Assembly: GCF_002262885.1 (NCBI RefSeq)
Contig: NZ_NKYF01000006.1
Span: 186,001-250,000 of the forward strand
Direction: 5' to 3'
Origin: Pseudonocardia sp. MH-G8
GTDB taxonomy: Bacteria; Actinomycetota; Actinomycetes; Mycobacteriales; Pseudonocardiaceae
Length of the DNA: 64,000 nt
Numbering within the stretch: position 1 is the first letter of the stretch; each line of letters opens with the position of its first letter. The position numbers and the translations under genes are program-made. The notes below the pieces were generated by a model. That model was not told the DNA's origin, did not search any database, and worked only from the letters and a program-made list of their open reading frames with translations. Below, piece by piece: positions 1 through 11,649 of this stretch.

Positions 1-1
1 C

Positions 2-1918
2 TCATGCCGTCTCCCCTGCCGCGCCGGCGCGGTGCCCGCCCAGCTCCTCGCCGGTGTAGTACTTCTTCAGCTCGTCCATCTCGAACAGGTCCAGCAGCTC
101 GGGCCGCATCGGCACCTGCTCCTGCCGCACCAGCCTCACGTCGTCCTCACCCTCGGCCGACAGCACCAGCAGTAGGTGCCGCCAGTCGGCGTCCATCACC
201 GGGTAGTCGTCGCGGGTGTGCCCGCCGCGGCTCTCCTGCCGCTCCTGCGCCGCCTTCGCGACGCACAGCGAGACCAGCAGCATGTTGCGCAGGTCCAGCG
301 CGAGGTGCCAGCCGGGGTTGAACGCGCGGCCACCCTCGACCGCGACCGTCTTCGCCCGGGCCGCGATGTCCTGCACCGCCTTGAGCGCCTGCTCCATCTC
401 GTCGGCCTTGCGGATGATGCCGACCAGGTCGTTCATCGTCTTCTGGAGCTCCAGCTGCACGACGAACGGGTTCTCGCCGCCCTCGGCGGCGTTCGCGAAC
501 GGCAGCAGCGCGCGTTCCTGCGCCGCCGTGACGTCGTCGATGCGCACCGCGGGCCGCACGCCCGCGAGCCCGTCGACGTACGCGGCAGCACCCGCACCGG
601 CCCGGCGGCCGAACACCAGCAGGTCCGACAGCGAGTTGCCGCCGAGCCGGTTGGAGCCGTGCATGCCGCCGGCGACCTCACCCGCGGCGAACAGCCCGGG
701 CACCTTCGACATCGCCGAGTCCGGCTCGACCTCCACCCCGCCCATCACGTAGTGGCAGGTGGGGCCGACCTCCATCGGCTCCTTCGTGATGTCGACGTCG
801 GCCAGCTCCTTGAACTGGTGGTACATCGACGGCAGGCGCTTCTGGATCTCCTCGGGCGAGAGCCGGGAGGCGATGTCGAGGAAAACGCCGCCGTGCGGGC
901 TGCCCCGGCCGGCCTTGACCTCCGAGTTGATCGCGCGCGCGACCTCGTCACGGGGCAGCAGCTCCGGGGGACGCCGGTTGTTGTCGGCGTCGGTGTACCA
1001 GCGGTCGCCCTCCTCCTCGGTGGTGGCGTACTGGTCCTTGAACACGTCCGGGACGTACTCGAACATGAACCGCTTGCCCTCGGAGTTGCGCAGCACGCCG
1101 CCGTCGCCGCGCACCGACTCCGTGACCAGGATCCCCTTCACCGACGGCGGCCAGACCATGCCCGTCGGGTGGAACTGCAGGAACTCCATGTTGATCAACG
1201 TGGCGCCCGCGCGCAGTGCGAGCGCGTGGCCGTCGCCGGTGTACTCCCAGGAGTTGGACGTGACCTGGTAGCTCTTCCCGACCCCGCCCGTGGCCAGCAC
1301 GATCGCAGGCGCGTCGAAGCGGATCAGGCCACCGGTGGCGCGGTAGTAGCCGAAGCAGCCGGCGATCTTCCCATCGTCCTTGAAGATCTCGGTGATCGTG
1401 GTCTCGTGGAAGACCCGGATGTTGGACTCGTAGTCGCCGGTCTCCCGGTAGTCCTCCTGCTGCAGCGACACCACCTTCTGCTGCAGCGTGCGGATCATCT
1501 CCAGCCCGGTGCGGTCACCGACGTGCGCCAGGCGCGGGTAGGTGTGCCCGCCGAAGTTCCGCTGGCTGATCTTGCCGTCCTTGGTGCGGTCGAACAGCGC
1601 ACCGTAGGTCTCCAGCTCCCAGACGCGGTCCGGTGCCTCCTTGGCGTGGAGCTCGGCCATCCGCCAGTTGTTGAGGAACTTCCCGCCGCGCATGGTGTCG
1701 CGGTAGTGGACCATCCAGTTGTCGTTGGGGTTGACGTTCCCCATCGACGCGGCGCAGCCGCCCTCGGCCATCACCGTGTGCGCCTTGCCGAACAGCGACT
1801 TGGAGATGATGGCGGTGCGCTTGCCCTGCGCCCTGGCCTCGATGGCGGCGCGCAGCCCGGCGCCGCCGGCACCGATCACGACGACGTCGTACTCGTGCCG
1901 CTCGATCTCTTCCGACAT
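2..1918 (-). CDS. sdhA: Succinate dehydrogenase/fumarate reductase flavoprotein subunit (first set)
   Basis: Flavoprotein that oxidises succinate to fumarate with covalently bound FAD (638 aa). An FAD-binding GAGGAG loop lies at residues 16-21, and the HTVMAEGG segment supplies the flavin-linking His47. Later segments (LQFHPTG, HGSNRLGGNSL) match the substrate and FAD-binding core. The ATG at 1918 is chosen because it begins the conserved N-terminus; an open frame continues upstream only through the antisense of the preceding gene. The stop codon is at positions 2-4, so the gene is complete. It follows its membrane anchor gene by 5 bases. By analogy with the mycobacterial Sdh1 operon, the iron-sulfur subunit should lie just beyond the left edge. 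Confidence 0.95.
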   Translation of the reverse strand: MSEEIERHEYDVVVIGAGGAGLRAAIEARAQGKRTAIISKSLFGKAHTVMAEGGCAASMGNVNPNDNWMVHYRDTMRGGKFLNNWRMAELHAKEAPDRVWELETYGALFDRTKDGKISQRNFGGHTYPRLAHVGDRTGLEMIRTLQQKVVSLQQEDYRETGDYESNIRVFHETTITEIFKDDGKIAGCFGYYRATGGLIRFDAPAIVLATGGVGKSYQVTSNSWEYTGDGHALALRAGATLINMEFLQFHPTGMVWPPSVKGILVTESVRGDGGVLRNSEGKRFMFEYVPDVFKDQYATTEEEGDRWYTDADNNRRPPELLPRDEVARAINSEVKAGRGSPHGGVFLDIASRLSPEEIQKRLPSMYHQFKELADVDITKEPMEVGPTCHYVMGGVEVEPDSAMSKVPGLFAAGEVAGGMHGSNRLGGNSLSDLLVFGRRAGAGAAAYVDGLAGVRPAVRIDDVTAAQERALLPFANAAEGGENPFVVQLELQKTMNDLVGIIRKADEMEQALKAVQDIAARAKTVAVEGGRAFNPGWHLALDLRNMLLVSLCVAKAAQERQESRGGHTRDDYPVMDADWRHLLLVLSAEGEDDVRLVRQEQVPMRPELLDLFEMDELKKYYTGEELGGHRAGAAGETA

Positions 1919-1923
1919 GTCGA

Positions 1924-2724
1924 TCACCCCACGATCCGCAGGTCGGAGATCCACCCGGCCGAGACGGCCATGATGTAGAAGTCCGTGATGGCCAGCGTCG
2001 CCAGTGTCGTCCAGGCGAGCTGCATGTGCTTGGTGTTGAGCTTCGAGACCTGGAGCCACAGCTTGTAGCGCACCGGGTGCTTCGAGAAGTGGTTGAGCCG
2101 GCCGCCGATGATGCTGCGGCAGGAGTGGCAGGAGATCGTGTACGCCCACAGCAGGATCACGTTGATCAGCAGGATCAGGTTGCCCAGACCGAGGCCGAAC
2201 CCACCTTCCGCGGTGCGGAACGCGTAGATCGCGTCGTAGGTGTTGATCAGCGAGATGATCGCGGCGGCGTAGAAGAAGTAGCGGTGCAGGTTCTGCCCGA
2301 GCAGCGGGAACCGCGTCTCACCGGTGTAGCGCTTGTGCGGCTCGGCCACCGCGCAGGCCGGCGGGGACAGCCAGAACGCCCGGTAGTAGGCCTTGCGGTA
2401 GTAGTAGCAGGTGAGCCGGAACAGCAGCAGGAACGGCAGCGTCAGCGCCGCGTAGGGCAGCCACCACACGTCGGGCAGGAAGCGACCGAAGTGGGCGGCC
2501 TCCTCGATGCAGCCGGTCGACACGCACGGTGAGTAGAACGGTGTCAGGTAGTTGTACTGCTCGACGTAGTACCAGTCCTGCATGAAGGCCCGCACGGTCG
2601 CGTAGGCGACCCAGAGCGTGAGGCCGGTGAAGTTGGCCAGAGGTGGCAGCCACCACCGGTCCGTGCGGAGCGTCCGTTCCGAGATCTGCGCCCGGCCTGC
2701 GGACGCGTCTGTGGTGGATGACAC
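1924..2724 (-). CDS. Membrane anchor of the Sdh1-type succinate dehydrogenase
   Basis: 266-aa integral membrane protein with about five hydrophobic segments, directly upstream of the flavoprotein gene. It contains paired cysteines (CVSTGC near residue 70, CHSC near residue 205) and several membrane His residues. The sequence resembles the long anchor subunit of the mycobacterial Sdh1 complex rather than classical SdhC/SdhD. GTG start at 2724, preceded by a GAGGGA ribosome-binding site. It probably carries electrons from the iron-sulfur subunit to menaquinone; that role is inferred from position and family resemblance. Confidence 0.8.
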   Translation of the reverse strand: MSSTTDASAGRAQISERTLRTDRWWLPPLANFTGLTLWVAYATVRAFMQDWYYVEQYNYLTPFYSPCVSTGCIEEAAHFGRFLPDVWWLPYAALTLPFLLLFRLTCYYYRKAYYRAFWLSPPACAVAEPHKRYTGETRFPLLGQNLHRYFFYAAAIISLINTYDAIYAFRTAEGGFGLGLGNLILLINVILLWAYTISCHSCRSIIGGRLNHFSKHPVRYKLWLQVSKLNTKHMQLAWTTLATLAITDFYIMAVSAGWISDLRIVG

Positions 2725-2963
2725 GTCAGGGGTCCCTCGTCTTCTGCGGTGCCGACGCCGACCGCTCCCAGGCCGCGGCGTCGGGACGTCTGGATCTCGC
2801 GGGAGCCTACGACGCCCGTGGCCGCGCGGCCTCGGCGACCGTCACACTCTGTTCCCCATCGTGACGCGATTCACGCAGCCCCTTCCGTCGCCGGACATGG
2901 CAACGCCCACGCTCCTGTCCTGCGGAGCGTGGTCGCTGCCGGTCCGGCTCCTCGCCGGGGACG

Positions 2964-3719
2964 TCAGGCCGAGCGGCGGCTCCCCGTCGTGGCGCTGAGG
3001 TAGTCGCGGTTGAGCTGCGAGATCACGTCGAGCGGGATCTCCTTCGGGCACGCCACCGCGCACTCGCCGGTGTTGGTGCAGCCGCCGAAGCCCTCGGCGT
3101 CGTGCGTCTCGACCATGCGCACCACGCGGTCGGAGCGCTCCGGCTGCCCCTGCGGCAGCTCGCCGAGGTGGGTGATCTTGGCGCCGACGAACAGCGACGC
3201 GCTGCCGTTCGGGCAGGCCGCCACACAGGCGCCGCAGCCGATGCAGGCAGCGGCGGTGAAGGCGCGGTCGGCGTTCGACTTCGGCACCGGGGCCGCGTGG
3301 GCCTCGGGAGCCGCGCCGGTGGGTGCGGAGATGTAGCCACCCGACGCGACGATCCGGTCGAAGGAGGTCCGGTCCACGACCAGGTCCTTGACCACGGGGA
3401 ACGCCGCGGCGCGGAACGGCTCCACCGTGATGGTCTCGCCGTCGCGGAAGTGCCGCAGGTGCAGCTGGCAGGTCGTGGTGGCCTTCTGCGGGCCGTGCGG
3501 CTCGCCGTTGATGACCATGCTGCAGGCCCCGCAGATGCCCTCGCGGCAGTCGTGGTCGAACGCCACCGGCTCGTCGCCGTCGAGGATGAGCTTCTCGTTG
3601 AGCACGTCCATGAGCTCGAGGAACGACATGTCCTCGTCGGCGTCGTCGACGCGGTAGGCGACCAGGCGGCCCTTGTCCTCCGGGTTGTCCTGCCGCCAGA
3701 TCCTGAGGTTCAGCTTCAC
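2964..3719 (-). CDS. sdhB: Succinate dehydrogenase/fumarate reductase iron-sulfur subunit (second set)
   Basis: 251-aa electron-transfer subunit. The N-terminal half has the plant-ferredoxin [2Fe-2S] motif (CREGICGACSM then a distal Cys). The C-terminal half has two cysteine clusters (CIGCGACVAACP and CTNTGECAVACP) for the [4Fe-4S] and [3Fe-4S] centres. GTG start with GGAGCC seven bases upstream. It lies 13 bases after the flavoprotein gene and is the last gene of the second sdhCAB operon. A 239-base gap separates it from the anchor gene of the first set. Confidence 0.95.
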   Translation of the reverse strand: MKLNLRIWRQDNPEDKGRLVAYRVDDADEDMSFLELMDVLNEKLILDGDEPVAFDHDCREGICGACSMVINGEPHGPQKATTTCQLHLRHFRDGETITVEPFRAAAFPVVKDLVVDRTSFDRIVASGGYISAPTGAAPEAHAAPVPKSNADRAFTAAACIGCGACVAACPNGSASLFVGAKITHLGELPQGQPERSDRVVRMVETHDAEGFGGCTNTGECAVACPKEIPLDVISQLNRDYLSATTGSRRSA

Positions 3720-3732
3720 TTGTGGCTCCAGG

Positions 3733-5670
<1,938 letters not shown>

Positions 5671-5671
5671 G

Positions 5672-6376
5672 TCACGCCACCAATCCGGTGAGCACGGCGA
5701 ACGGGACGGAGAGGAAGCCGACCACCAGCACGACCGCGACGCCGAGCGCGACGCCCTTGAGCGCGCGCTCGGTGGCGGCGTTGGAGCGGCCGAAGGACTG
5801 CAGCGCGCTCCACATGCCGTGCCGGATGTGGAAACCGACGGCGACCACGGCGAGCGTGTAGGCGAGCGTGACGAACCAGCGCTCCGGCGCGAAGTCGGCC
5901 ACGACGTTCGCGTGCACCTCGCCGTGCACGCCGTGCGGGTTCAGGTGGCCGGTCGTGAGGTCGAGCAGGTGGTAGACCACGAACAGCGCGATGATCACGC
6001 CGCCCCAGCGCATGGTGCGCGCGGCGTAGCTGCCCTGCACCGGCTGGCGGTGGGCGTAGCGCACGGGGCGGGCGCGGCGCGCGCGGCGGGCCAGGATCGT
6101 CGCCGAGACGATGTGCGCCACCACCGAGACGAGCAGCACGACCCGGACGATCCAGAGCACGGTGCCGTGCGGCAGCGCGGGCTCGCCGACCTCCCGCAGC
6201 CAGTGCGCGTAGGTGTCGATCGCCGCCATGCCGAAGAAGATCTTGAGGTTCCCGACCATGTGCGCCACGAGGTAGAGCAGCATCACCGCGCCCGTGACCG
6301 CCATGACGTACTTGAGCTGCACCGACGTCCGCCGCACCGGTGTGCGCGCCGCCGGGCGCTGTCGCAGGGTCACCAT
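5672..6376 (-). CDS. sdhC: Succinate dehydrogenase cytochrome b558-type subunit
   Basis: 234-aa diheme membrane anchor with five predicted helices and several membrane-embedded His residues (for example LVAHMVGN, HIVSA, VYHLLDL, GFHIRHGMW). This matches the b558 family of succinate dehydrogenase/fumarate reductase. ATG at 6376 is preferred because GAGG lies nine bases upstream; a GTG at 6403 is an alternative. First gene of the sdhCAB operon, divergent from the LysR gene across 72 bases. Confidence 0.88.
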   Translation of the reverse strand: MVTLRQRPAARTPVRRTSVQLKYVMAVTGAVMLLYLVAHMVGNLKIFFGMAAIDTYAHWLREVGEPALPHGTVLWIVRVVLLVSVVAHIVSATILARRARRARPVRYAHRQPVQGSYAARTMRWGGVIIALFVVYHLLDLTTGHLNPHGVHGEVHANVVADFAPERWFVTLAYTLAVVAVGFHIRHGMWSALQSFGRSNAATERALKGVALGVAVVLVVGFLSVPFAVLTGLVA

Positions 6377-6448
6377 GCGGACCAGCCTCGTTAGCGGGCC
6401 CACCTAGCGTCCAATGCATCGAAGACGCAGTAGCGATGTACGTACGCT

Positions 6449-7399
6449 ATGGACGTGACGTTCACGCAGCTCGCGTACTTCCTGGCCGTGGCCGACGTGC
6501 GCAGCTTCACTCGGGCGGCCGAGTCCCTGGGCGTGGCGCAGCCCACGCTGTCACGACAGCTCAAGGCGCTGGAGACCGAGCTGGGCGCCGCCCTCGTCGA
6601 CCGCGGCGGCCGCGCGGGCCCGATCCTCACGCCGGCGGGTGCGGCGCTCCTGCCGCTCGCCCGCCGGATTCTCTCCGACGCCGACAGCGCACGCACGGCC
6701 GTCGCCGAGATCGTCGGACTGCGCAGCGGCCGGATCCGGGTGGGCGCCACCCCGTCGCTGTGCATCGGCGTGCTGGCCGACGTGCTGCGGGTGTTCCACG
6801 AGCAGTACCCCGACATCCGCCTGGAGCTCGCCGAGGACGGCTCCCAGCCGCTGGTGCGCGCCCTGGCCCGCGGTGAGCTCGACGTGGCACTGGTGATCGT
6901 GCCCCCGTCGGGCGCCGACGCCGCCCTGCACACCACGCCCGTGCTGCGCGAGCGCCTGTCGGTGGCCTCTCCGGCGTCGGAGCGGGCACCGTCCTCCCGG
7001 GGATCGATGAGCGTGCGCGAGCTGGCGCGCCGGGCACTGGTCATGCCGCGGAAGGGCTACGACGTGCGCGAGAAGGCATTGCAGGCGTTCGCCGACTCCG
7101 GGGTGACGCCACACTTCGCCGTGGAGGGCGGCGAGATGGACGCCGTGCTGCGGATGGTCGAAGCCGGCACCGGCGTCGCGGTGGTGCCGGACCTCGTGTT
7201 CGCCGGGCGTCCCCGGCTGCGGCGCACGGTGCTGACTCCCCCGGTGTTCCGCACCGTCGCACTGGCGCGGCGCGCCGACCTCGTCCCGACGCACGCGATG
7301 CAGGCGTTCCGCAGGACGCTGCTGTCGTTCCTCGCCGTGCTCTCGGCGGGCGACGGCTTCGCGGGTGACGTCCAGGTGCTGCGGCCCGCCGAGGAGTGA
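6449..7399 (+). CDS. LysR-family transcriptional regulator divergent from sdhCAB
   Basis: 316-aa regulator. The N-terminal winged helix-turn-helix covers about residues 1-65 (FTRAAESLGVAQPTLSRQLKALE), followed by a periplasmic-binding-like effector domain. It diverges from the sdhC gene over 72 bases, an arrangement seen at streptomycete sdhCAB loci, so it probably controls that operon and itself. A partly palindromic 19-base sequence at 6431-6449 overlaps the start codon. The effector is unknown. Confidence 0.9.
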   Translation: MDVTFTQLAYFLAVADVRSFTRAAESLGVAQPTLSRQLKALETELGAALVDRGGRAGPILTPAGAALLPLARRILSDADSARTAVAEIVGLRSGRIRVGATPSLCIGVLADVLRVFHEQYPDIRLELAEDGSQPLVRALARGELDVALVIVPPSGADAALHTTPVLRERLSVASPASERAPSSRGSMSVRELARRALVMPRKGYDVREKALQAFADSGVTPHFAVEGGEMDAVLRMVEAGTGVAVVPDLVFAGRPRLRRTVLTPPVFRTVALARRADLVPTHAMQAFRRTLLSFLAVLSAGDGFAGDVQVLRPAEE

Positions 7400-7413
7400 C
7401 CGGGACGCACGAC

Positions 7414-7455
7414 TCCGTACGGCGTACTGTCAGAGTTCTGCGTACACCGTACGGA
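7414..7455. promoter_or_regulatory. 14-bp inverted repeat upstream of the NmrA-like gene
   Basis: Arms at 7414-7427 (TCCGTACGGCGTAC) and 7442-7455 match as inverted copies at 13 of 14 positions with a 14-base spacer. The second arm ends 12 bases before the GTG start at 7468. This looks like a two-site operator, each half itself containing GTAC. No regulator gene of the usual partner type (HxlR, TetR, MarR) is adjacent apart from the LysR gene that ends just upstream. Confidence 0.6.
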
Positions 7456-7467
7456 CAAGGGGGAAGC

Positions 7468-8277
7468 GTGACGATCCTGGTGACGGGCGCGACGGGGAAC
7501 ATCGGCCGGATGGTCGTCGACCACCTGCTGGCTCGCGGGGCGGGCGCCGTCCGGGCGCTCACCACGAATCCCGCCAAGGCCGCGCTGCCCGAGGGCGTGG
7601 AGGTCGCCGTGGGCTACCTGCGCAAGCCCACGACCCTGCCCGCGGCCTTCGACGGGGTCGAGGCGATGTACCTCGCGCCGACCCCGGACACCGTCGAGGA
7701 GGTCCTCGGCCTGGCCCGCGAGGCCGGGGTGCAGCGGATCGTCGACCTCTCCGGCGAGCACGAGAGCTGGTGGGGCGGGGTCGCCAAGTCGGTGGAGGCC
7801 AGCGGCATGGCGTGGACGCACCTGTCCCCCGGGGACTTCATGGAGAACACGCTGAGCTGGGCGCCGCAGATCATCGAGGCCGACGCGGTGCGGGAGCCGT
7901 ACCCGCAGGGCCGCAGCACCCCGATCGCGATGGACGACATCGCGCGGGTCGCCGCCACCGTGCTGACGACCGTCGGGCACGACGGCCAGGCGCTGCCGCT
8001 GACCGGCCCCGAGATCCTCTCGCGGGTCGATCTCGCCGACCGGATCGGCGCGGCCCGCGGCAAGCCGGTGCGGTTCGAGACGGTCACCCGGGACGAGGCG
8101 GTGGCGGCGCTGGAGCCGACCATGGGCGACGAAGCCGCGTGGTACGTCGACACGATCTTGGCGGGATCGGTGGAGTGGCCCGCCGAGGTGCAGCCCACCG
8201 TGGAGCGGGTCACCGGCGCGCCCGCCACCACGTTCGCGCAGTGGGCCCAGGCCAACGCCGCGAGGTTCCTCCCCTGA
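7468..8277 (+). CDS. NmrA-like NAD(P)-binding reductase
   Basis: 269-aa atypical short-chain dehydrogenase with an N-terminal Rossmann motif (TGATGNIG, residues 6-13) and an NmrA-like fold. Homologues act as NAD(P)H:quinone reductases or redox-sensing regulators; the substrate here is unknown. The GTG at 7468 has a strong site (AAGGGGGAA) immediately upstream and puts the dinucleotide motif at the N-terminus. It is preceded by a large inverted repeat, so expression is probably controlled by a repressor or activator. Confidence 0.85.
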   Translation: MTILVTGATGNIGRMVVDHLLARGAGAVRALTTNPAKAALPEGVEVAVGYLRKPTTLPAAFDGVEAMYLAPTPDTVEEVLGLAREAGVQRIVDLSGEHESWWGGVAKSVEASGMAWTHLSPGDFMENTLSWAPQIIEADAVREPYPQGRSTPIAMDDIARVAATVLTTVGHDGQALPLTGPEILSRVDLADRIGAARGKPVRFETVTRDEAVAALEPTMGDEAAWYVDTILAGSVEWPAEVQPTVERVTGAPATTFAQWAQANAARFLP

Positions 8278-8344
8278 CCTCGGGCCGGTGGGGCGCTCGG
8301 ACAGCGACGTGCCGGGTGCCGACCGCAGGACTACGGTCGGCACC

Positions 8345-9085
8345 GTGGCCGATACCGACATCCACTTCTACTTCGACCCCGTCTGTCCCTTCGCCTGGAT
8401 GACGAGCAAATGGGTGCGGACGGTGCAGGCCCGCCGCGACTACCGCGTGGACTGGCGGTTCATCTCGCTGCGCCTGCTGAACTCCCACATCGACTACGAC
8501 GCGCACTTCCCGCCCGAGTACGAGGCCGGCCACACCGCGGGCCTGCGGTTGCTGCGGATGGCGGCCCGCACCCGCGAGGAGCACGGCAGGGAGGCCATCG
8601 AGGGGCTCTACGCCGCGCTCGGGGCGCGCATCTTCGACAGCGAGCGCGACCGCGACCGCGACCGCGACGAGACGGGCGTCCGCGAGCAGCGCGGCACGCG
8701 GGGGTTCGTCGAACCCGTACTCACCGGGCTGGGGTTGCCGCTCGCACTCGCCGACGCGCTGGACGACCCGGCGTGGGACGCGGTCGTCCAGGCCGAGACC
8801 GACGAGGCCCTCGCCCTGACCGGCAAGGACGTCGGCACGCCGATCCTGCACTTCGAACCGCCCGAGGGTGTCGCCTTCTTCGGTCCGGTGATCAGCCGCC
8901 TGCCCGACGACGAGCAGGCGCTCGAGCTGTGGGACCACGTGATCGCGCTCGCCCGCTTCCCCGGCTTCTCGGAGATGAAGCGCAGCCTGCGCGAGCAGGT
9001 GCAGCTGCGCGCCTTCGGCGTCGGTGAGGACCAGGTCGGGACGCAGGAGGACTGGCACGGCGGGAGCAGGCGACAGAAGCGGTAG
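8345..9085 (+). CDS. DsbA-family oxidoreductase resembling mycothiol-dependent Rv2466c
   Basis: 246-aa thioredoxin-fold protein with an inserted helical domain. It follows M. tuberculosis Rv2466c through FYFDPVCPFAW, the helical part, VGTPILHFEPPEGVAFFGPVISR and the C-terminal helix. The usual CPWC active site is CPFA here (Cys14, Ala17), so only one active-site thiol remains. An Arg-Asp run (RDRDRDRDE) lies in the middle. GTG at 8345 is chosen because it opens the conserved DIHFYFDP strand. Likely a mycothiol-linked reductase or transferase; chemistry inferred. Confidence 0.8.
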   Translation: MADTDIHFYFDPVCPFAWMTSKWVRTVQARRDYRVDWRFISLRLLNSHIDYDAHFPPEYEAGHTAGLRLLRMAARTREEHGREAIEGLYAALGARIFDSERDRDRDRDETGVREQRGTRGFVEPVLTGLGLPLALADALDDPAWDAVVQAETDEALALTGKDVGTPILHFEPPEGVAFFGPVISRLPDDEQALELWDHVIALARFPGFSEMKRSLREQVQLRAFGVGEDQVGTQEDWHGGSRRQKR

Positions 9086-9112
9086 CACCCCCGCGGTCGG
9101 CCCCGTACCGCA

Positions 9113-10378
9113 TCAGTCCTCGGGTGGTTCGACGTCGCCGAGCTCGTCGGATTCGGCGCCGCGCTCCGCGAGCGCCTCCTTCACCACCCGGTAGGCGGTG
9201 CCCGCCCCGTAGCCCTTGCGGGCGAGCATGCCGACCAGCCGTCGGCTGGCCACGGCGCGCTGCTCGGTGGTGCCGACCGCGAGCGAGCGCAGCTTCCGAT
9301 CGACGAGTTCGCGGGCGCGCTGCGCCTCGGAATCCTCGTCGACCTCGGCGAGCGCCTCGCCCGCGTCCTCCTCGCTCACGCCCTTGCGCCGCAGCTCCAT
9401 CGCGATGGCCCGCCGGGCCAACCCACGGTGGTTGTGCCGGGAACGCACCCACTGCCCCGCGAACGCGGCGTCGTCGATCAGGCCGACCTCGTCGAAGCGG
9501 TCGAGCACCGAGTGTGCGGCGTCGTCCGGCACGCCCTTGCGGTGCAGCGCCTGCGCGAGCTCCTGGCGCGTGCGGGCACGGTCGGTGAGCAACCGGAGGC
9601 AGATCTCCCGGGCAGTGGCAACCGGATCGGCATCCGGATCGAGCTCCGCCCGGCCTCCCGGCCAACGGCTCGCGCCGCCCCGCCCGCCGGACCGGCCGCC
9701 GCCCCGGCTCCCGTCGCGGCGATCCCCTGCGTCGGGGCCCGGCACCGCCTCGCGCTGGTCGGCAACGTGCGGATCAGAAGCAGTGTGCGGATCAGCGGCG
9801 CTGCGCGGATCAGCAGCGCTGCGGGGCTCGGCTGCGCGCTGGGAATCGGCTGCCGCGGCGCGGCGCTGCGCTCGCCGCGAGCCGCGCGTGCCGGCTCCCC
9901 CGCCCGTCCGGCGCGGGCCGCCGCGTTCACCACGTGCGGCACCGCCGCGGCGGAGGGCACCGGGACCGAGCTCGGCCACGCCGACGTCCGCTCGATCGGC
10001 CCCGAGCCCGCCGGTATCGAAGAGCGCCACCGGCTCGTGGACGGGCGTCGGTGGGGCAGCGTCGAAGGAGGCCACCGGCGCGGCGGCCTGCTCGACCGCG
10101 CCGATGCGCCCCAGATCGGCCGCGACGCCCGGATCTGGCGCCTCCGCCCCCTCGCGGGAACCAGCCGGAGCCGCAGCCCCGGACCCGTCCGACGACGCCG
10201 GTTCGGCAGCCGAGCCGGTGGTCGAGCCGGTGGTCGAGCCCGAGCCGGGCGCGCTCAGCGCATCGAACCGTGCGACCGGCGCGCCCGCGGGCTCCGCTAC
10301 CCCGCCGGCGATCCCGTCGAGGCGGGCAACGCTCGCCTCGACCTGATCAGCCGGGTGCTCGCGCCGGCCCTCGGCCAT
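9113..10378 (-). CDS. recX: Regulatory protein RecX with long N-terminal extension
   Basis: The last ~165 of 421 residues are a normal RecX of three-helix repeats (REICLRLLTDRARTRQELAQAL, then WVRSRHNHRGLARRAIAMELRRKG and ARKGYGAGTAYRVVKEAL). RecX binds RecA filaments and limits their activity. The first ~250 residues are Ala/Gly/Ser/Arg/Asp-rich and probably disordered. They contain four copies of V-A-x-[L/F]-D (residues 17-21, 35-39, 102-106, 117-121) and Ala-Asp-Pro repeats. The ATG at 10378 lies two bases after the recA stop codon, supporting this start and co-translation. Confidence 0.88.
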   Translation of the reverse strand: MAEGRREHPADQVEASVARLDGIAGGVAEPAGAPVARFDALSAPGSGSTTGSTTGSAAEPASSDGSGAAAPAGSREGAEAPDPGVAADLGRIGAVEQAAAPVASFDAAPPTPVHEPVALFDTGGLGADRADVGVAELGPGALRRGGAARGERGGPRRTGGGAGTRGSRRAQRRAAAADSQRAAEPRSAADPRSAADPHTASDPHVADQREAVPGPDAGDRRDGSRGGGRSGGRGGASRWPGGRAELDPDADPVATAREICLRLLTDRARTRQELAQALHRKGVPDDAAHSVLDRFDEVGLIDDAAFAGQWVRSRHNHRGLARRAIAMELRRKGVSEEDAGEALAEVDEDSEAQRARELVDRKLRSLAVGTTEQRAVASRRLVGMLARKGYGAGTAYRVVKEALAERGAESDELGDVEPPED

Positions 10379-10380
10379 GC

Positions 10381-11421
<1,041 letters not shown>

Positions 11422-11548
11422 CGCCGGGTCTCCACCTCAGTGCTCGGACGGTTGTCGTTCTGGCGCCGACGGTAGGGGGCGCCACCGACGGTCTGCGTGA
11501 GCGGTGGCGATCTGTGGACAGCCGCACCGCGACGTGGAGAAAGCGTAG

Positions 11549-11562
11549 CGAACACGTGTTCG
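11549..11562. promoter_or_regulatory. LexA-binding SOS box upstream of recA
   Basis: CGAACACGTGTTCG is a perfect palindrome that matches the actinobacterial/Gram-positive LexA consensus CGAAC-N4-GTTCG at every fixed position. It lies 128 bases upstream of the recA start, between recA and the DUF3046 gene, so recA-recX is very probably induced by DNA damage through LexA. Confidence 0.88.
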
Positions 11563-11649
11563 ATCGACCACGGCGACACGCCAGACGGCTACGATGCGCG
11601 GCCTGCGTGCGCCGAGCGGCACGCTCCGCCCAGCCCGGGTGTTCGCTCC

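Noticed and set aside
176..1978. 600-codon plus-strand open frame opposite sdhA
   Set aside because: Antisense shadow of a well-conserved flavoprotein; composition (His/Val/Arg-rich) is that of GC-rich reverse frames.
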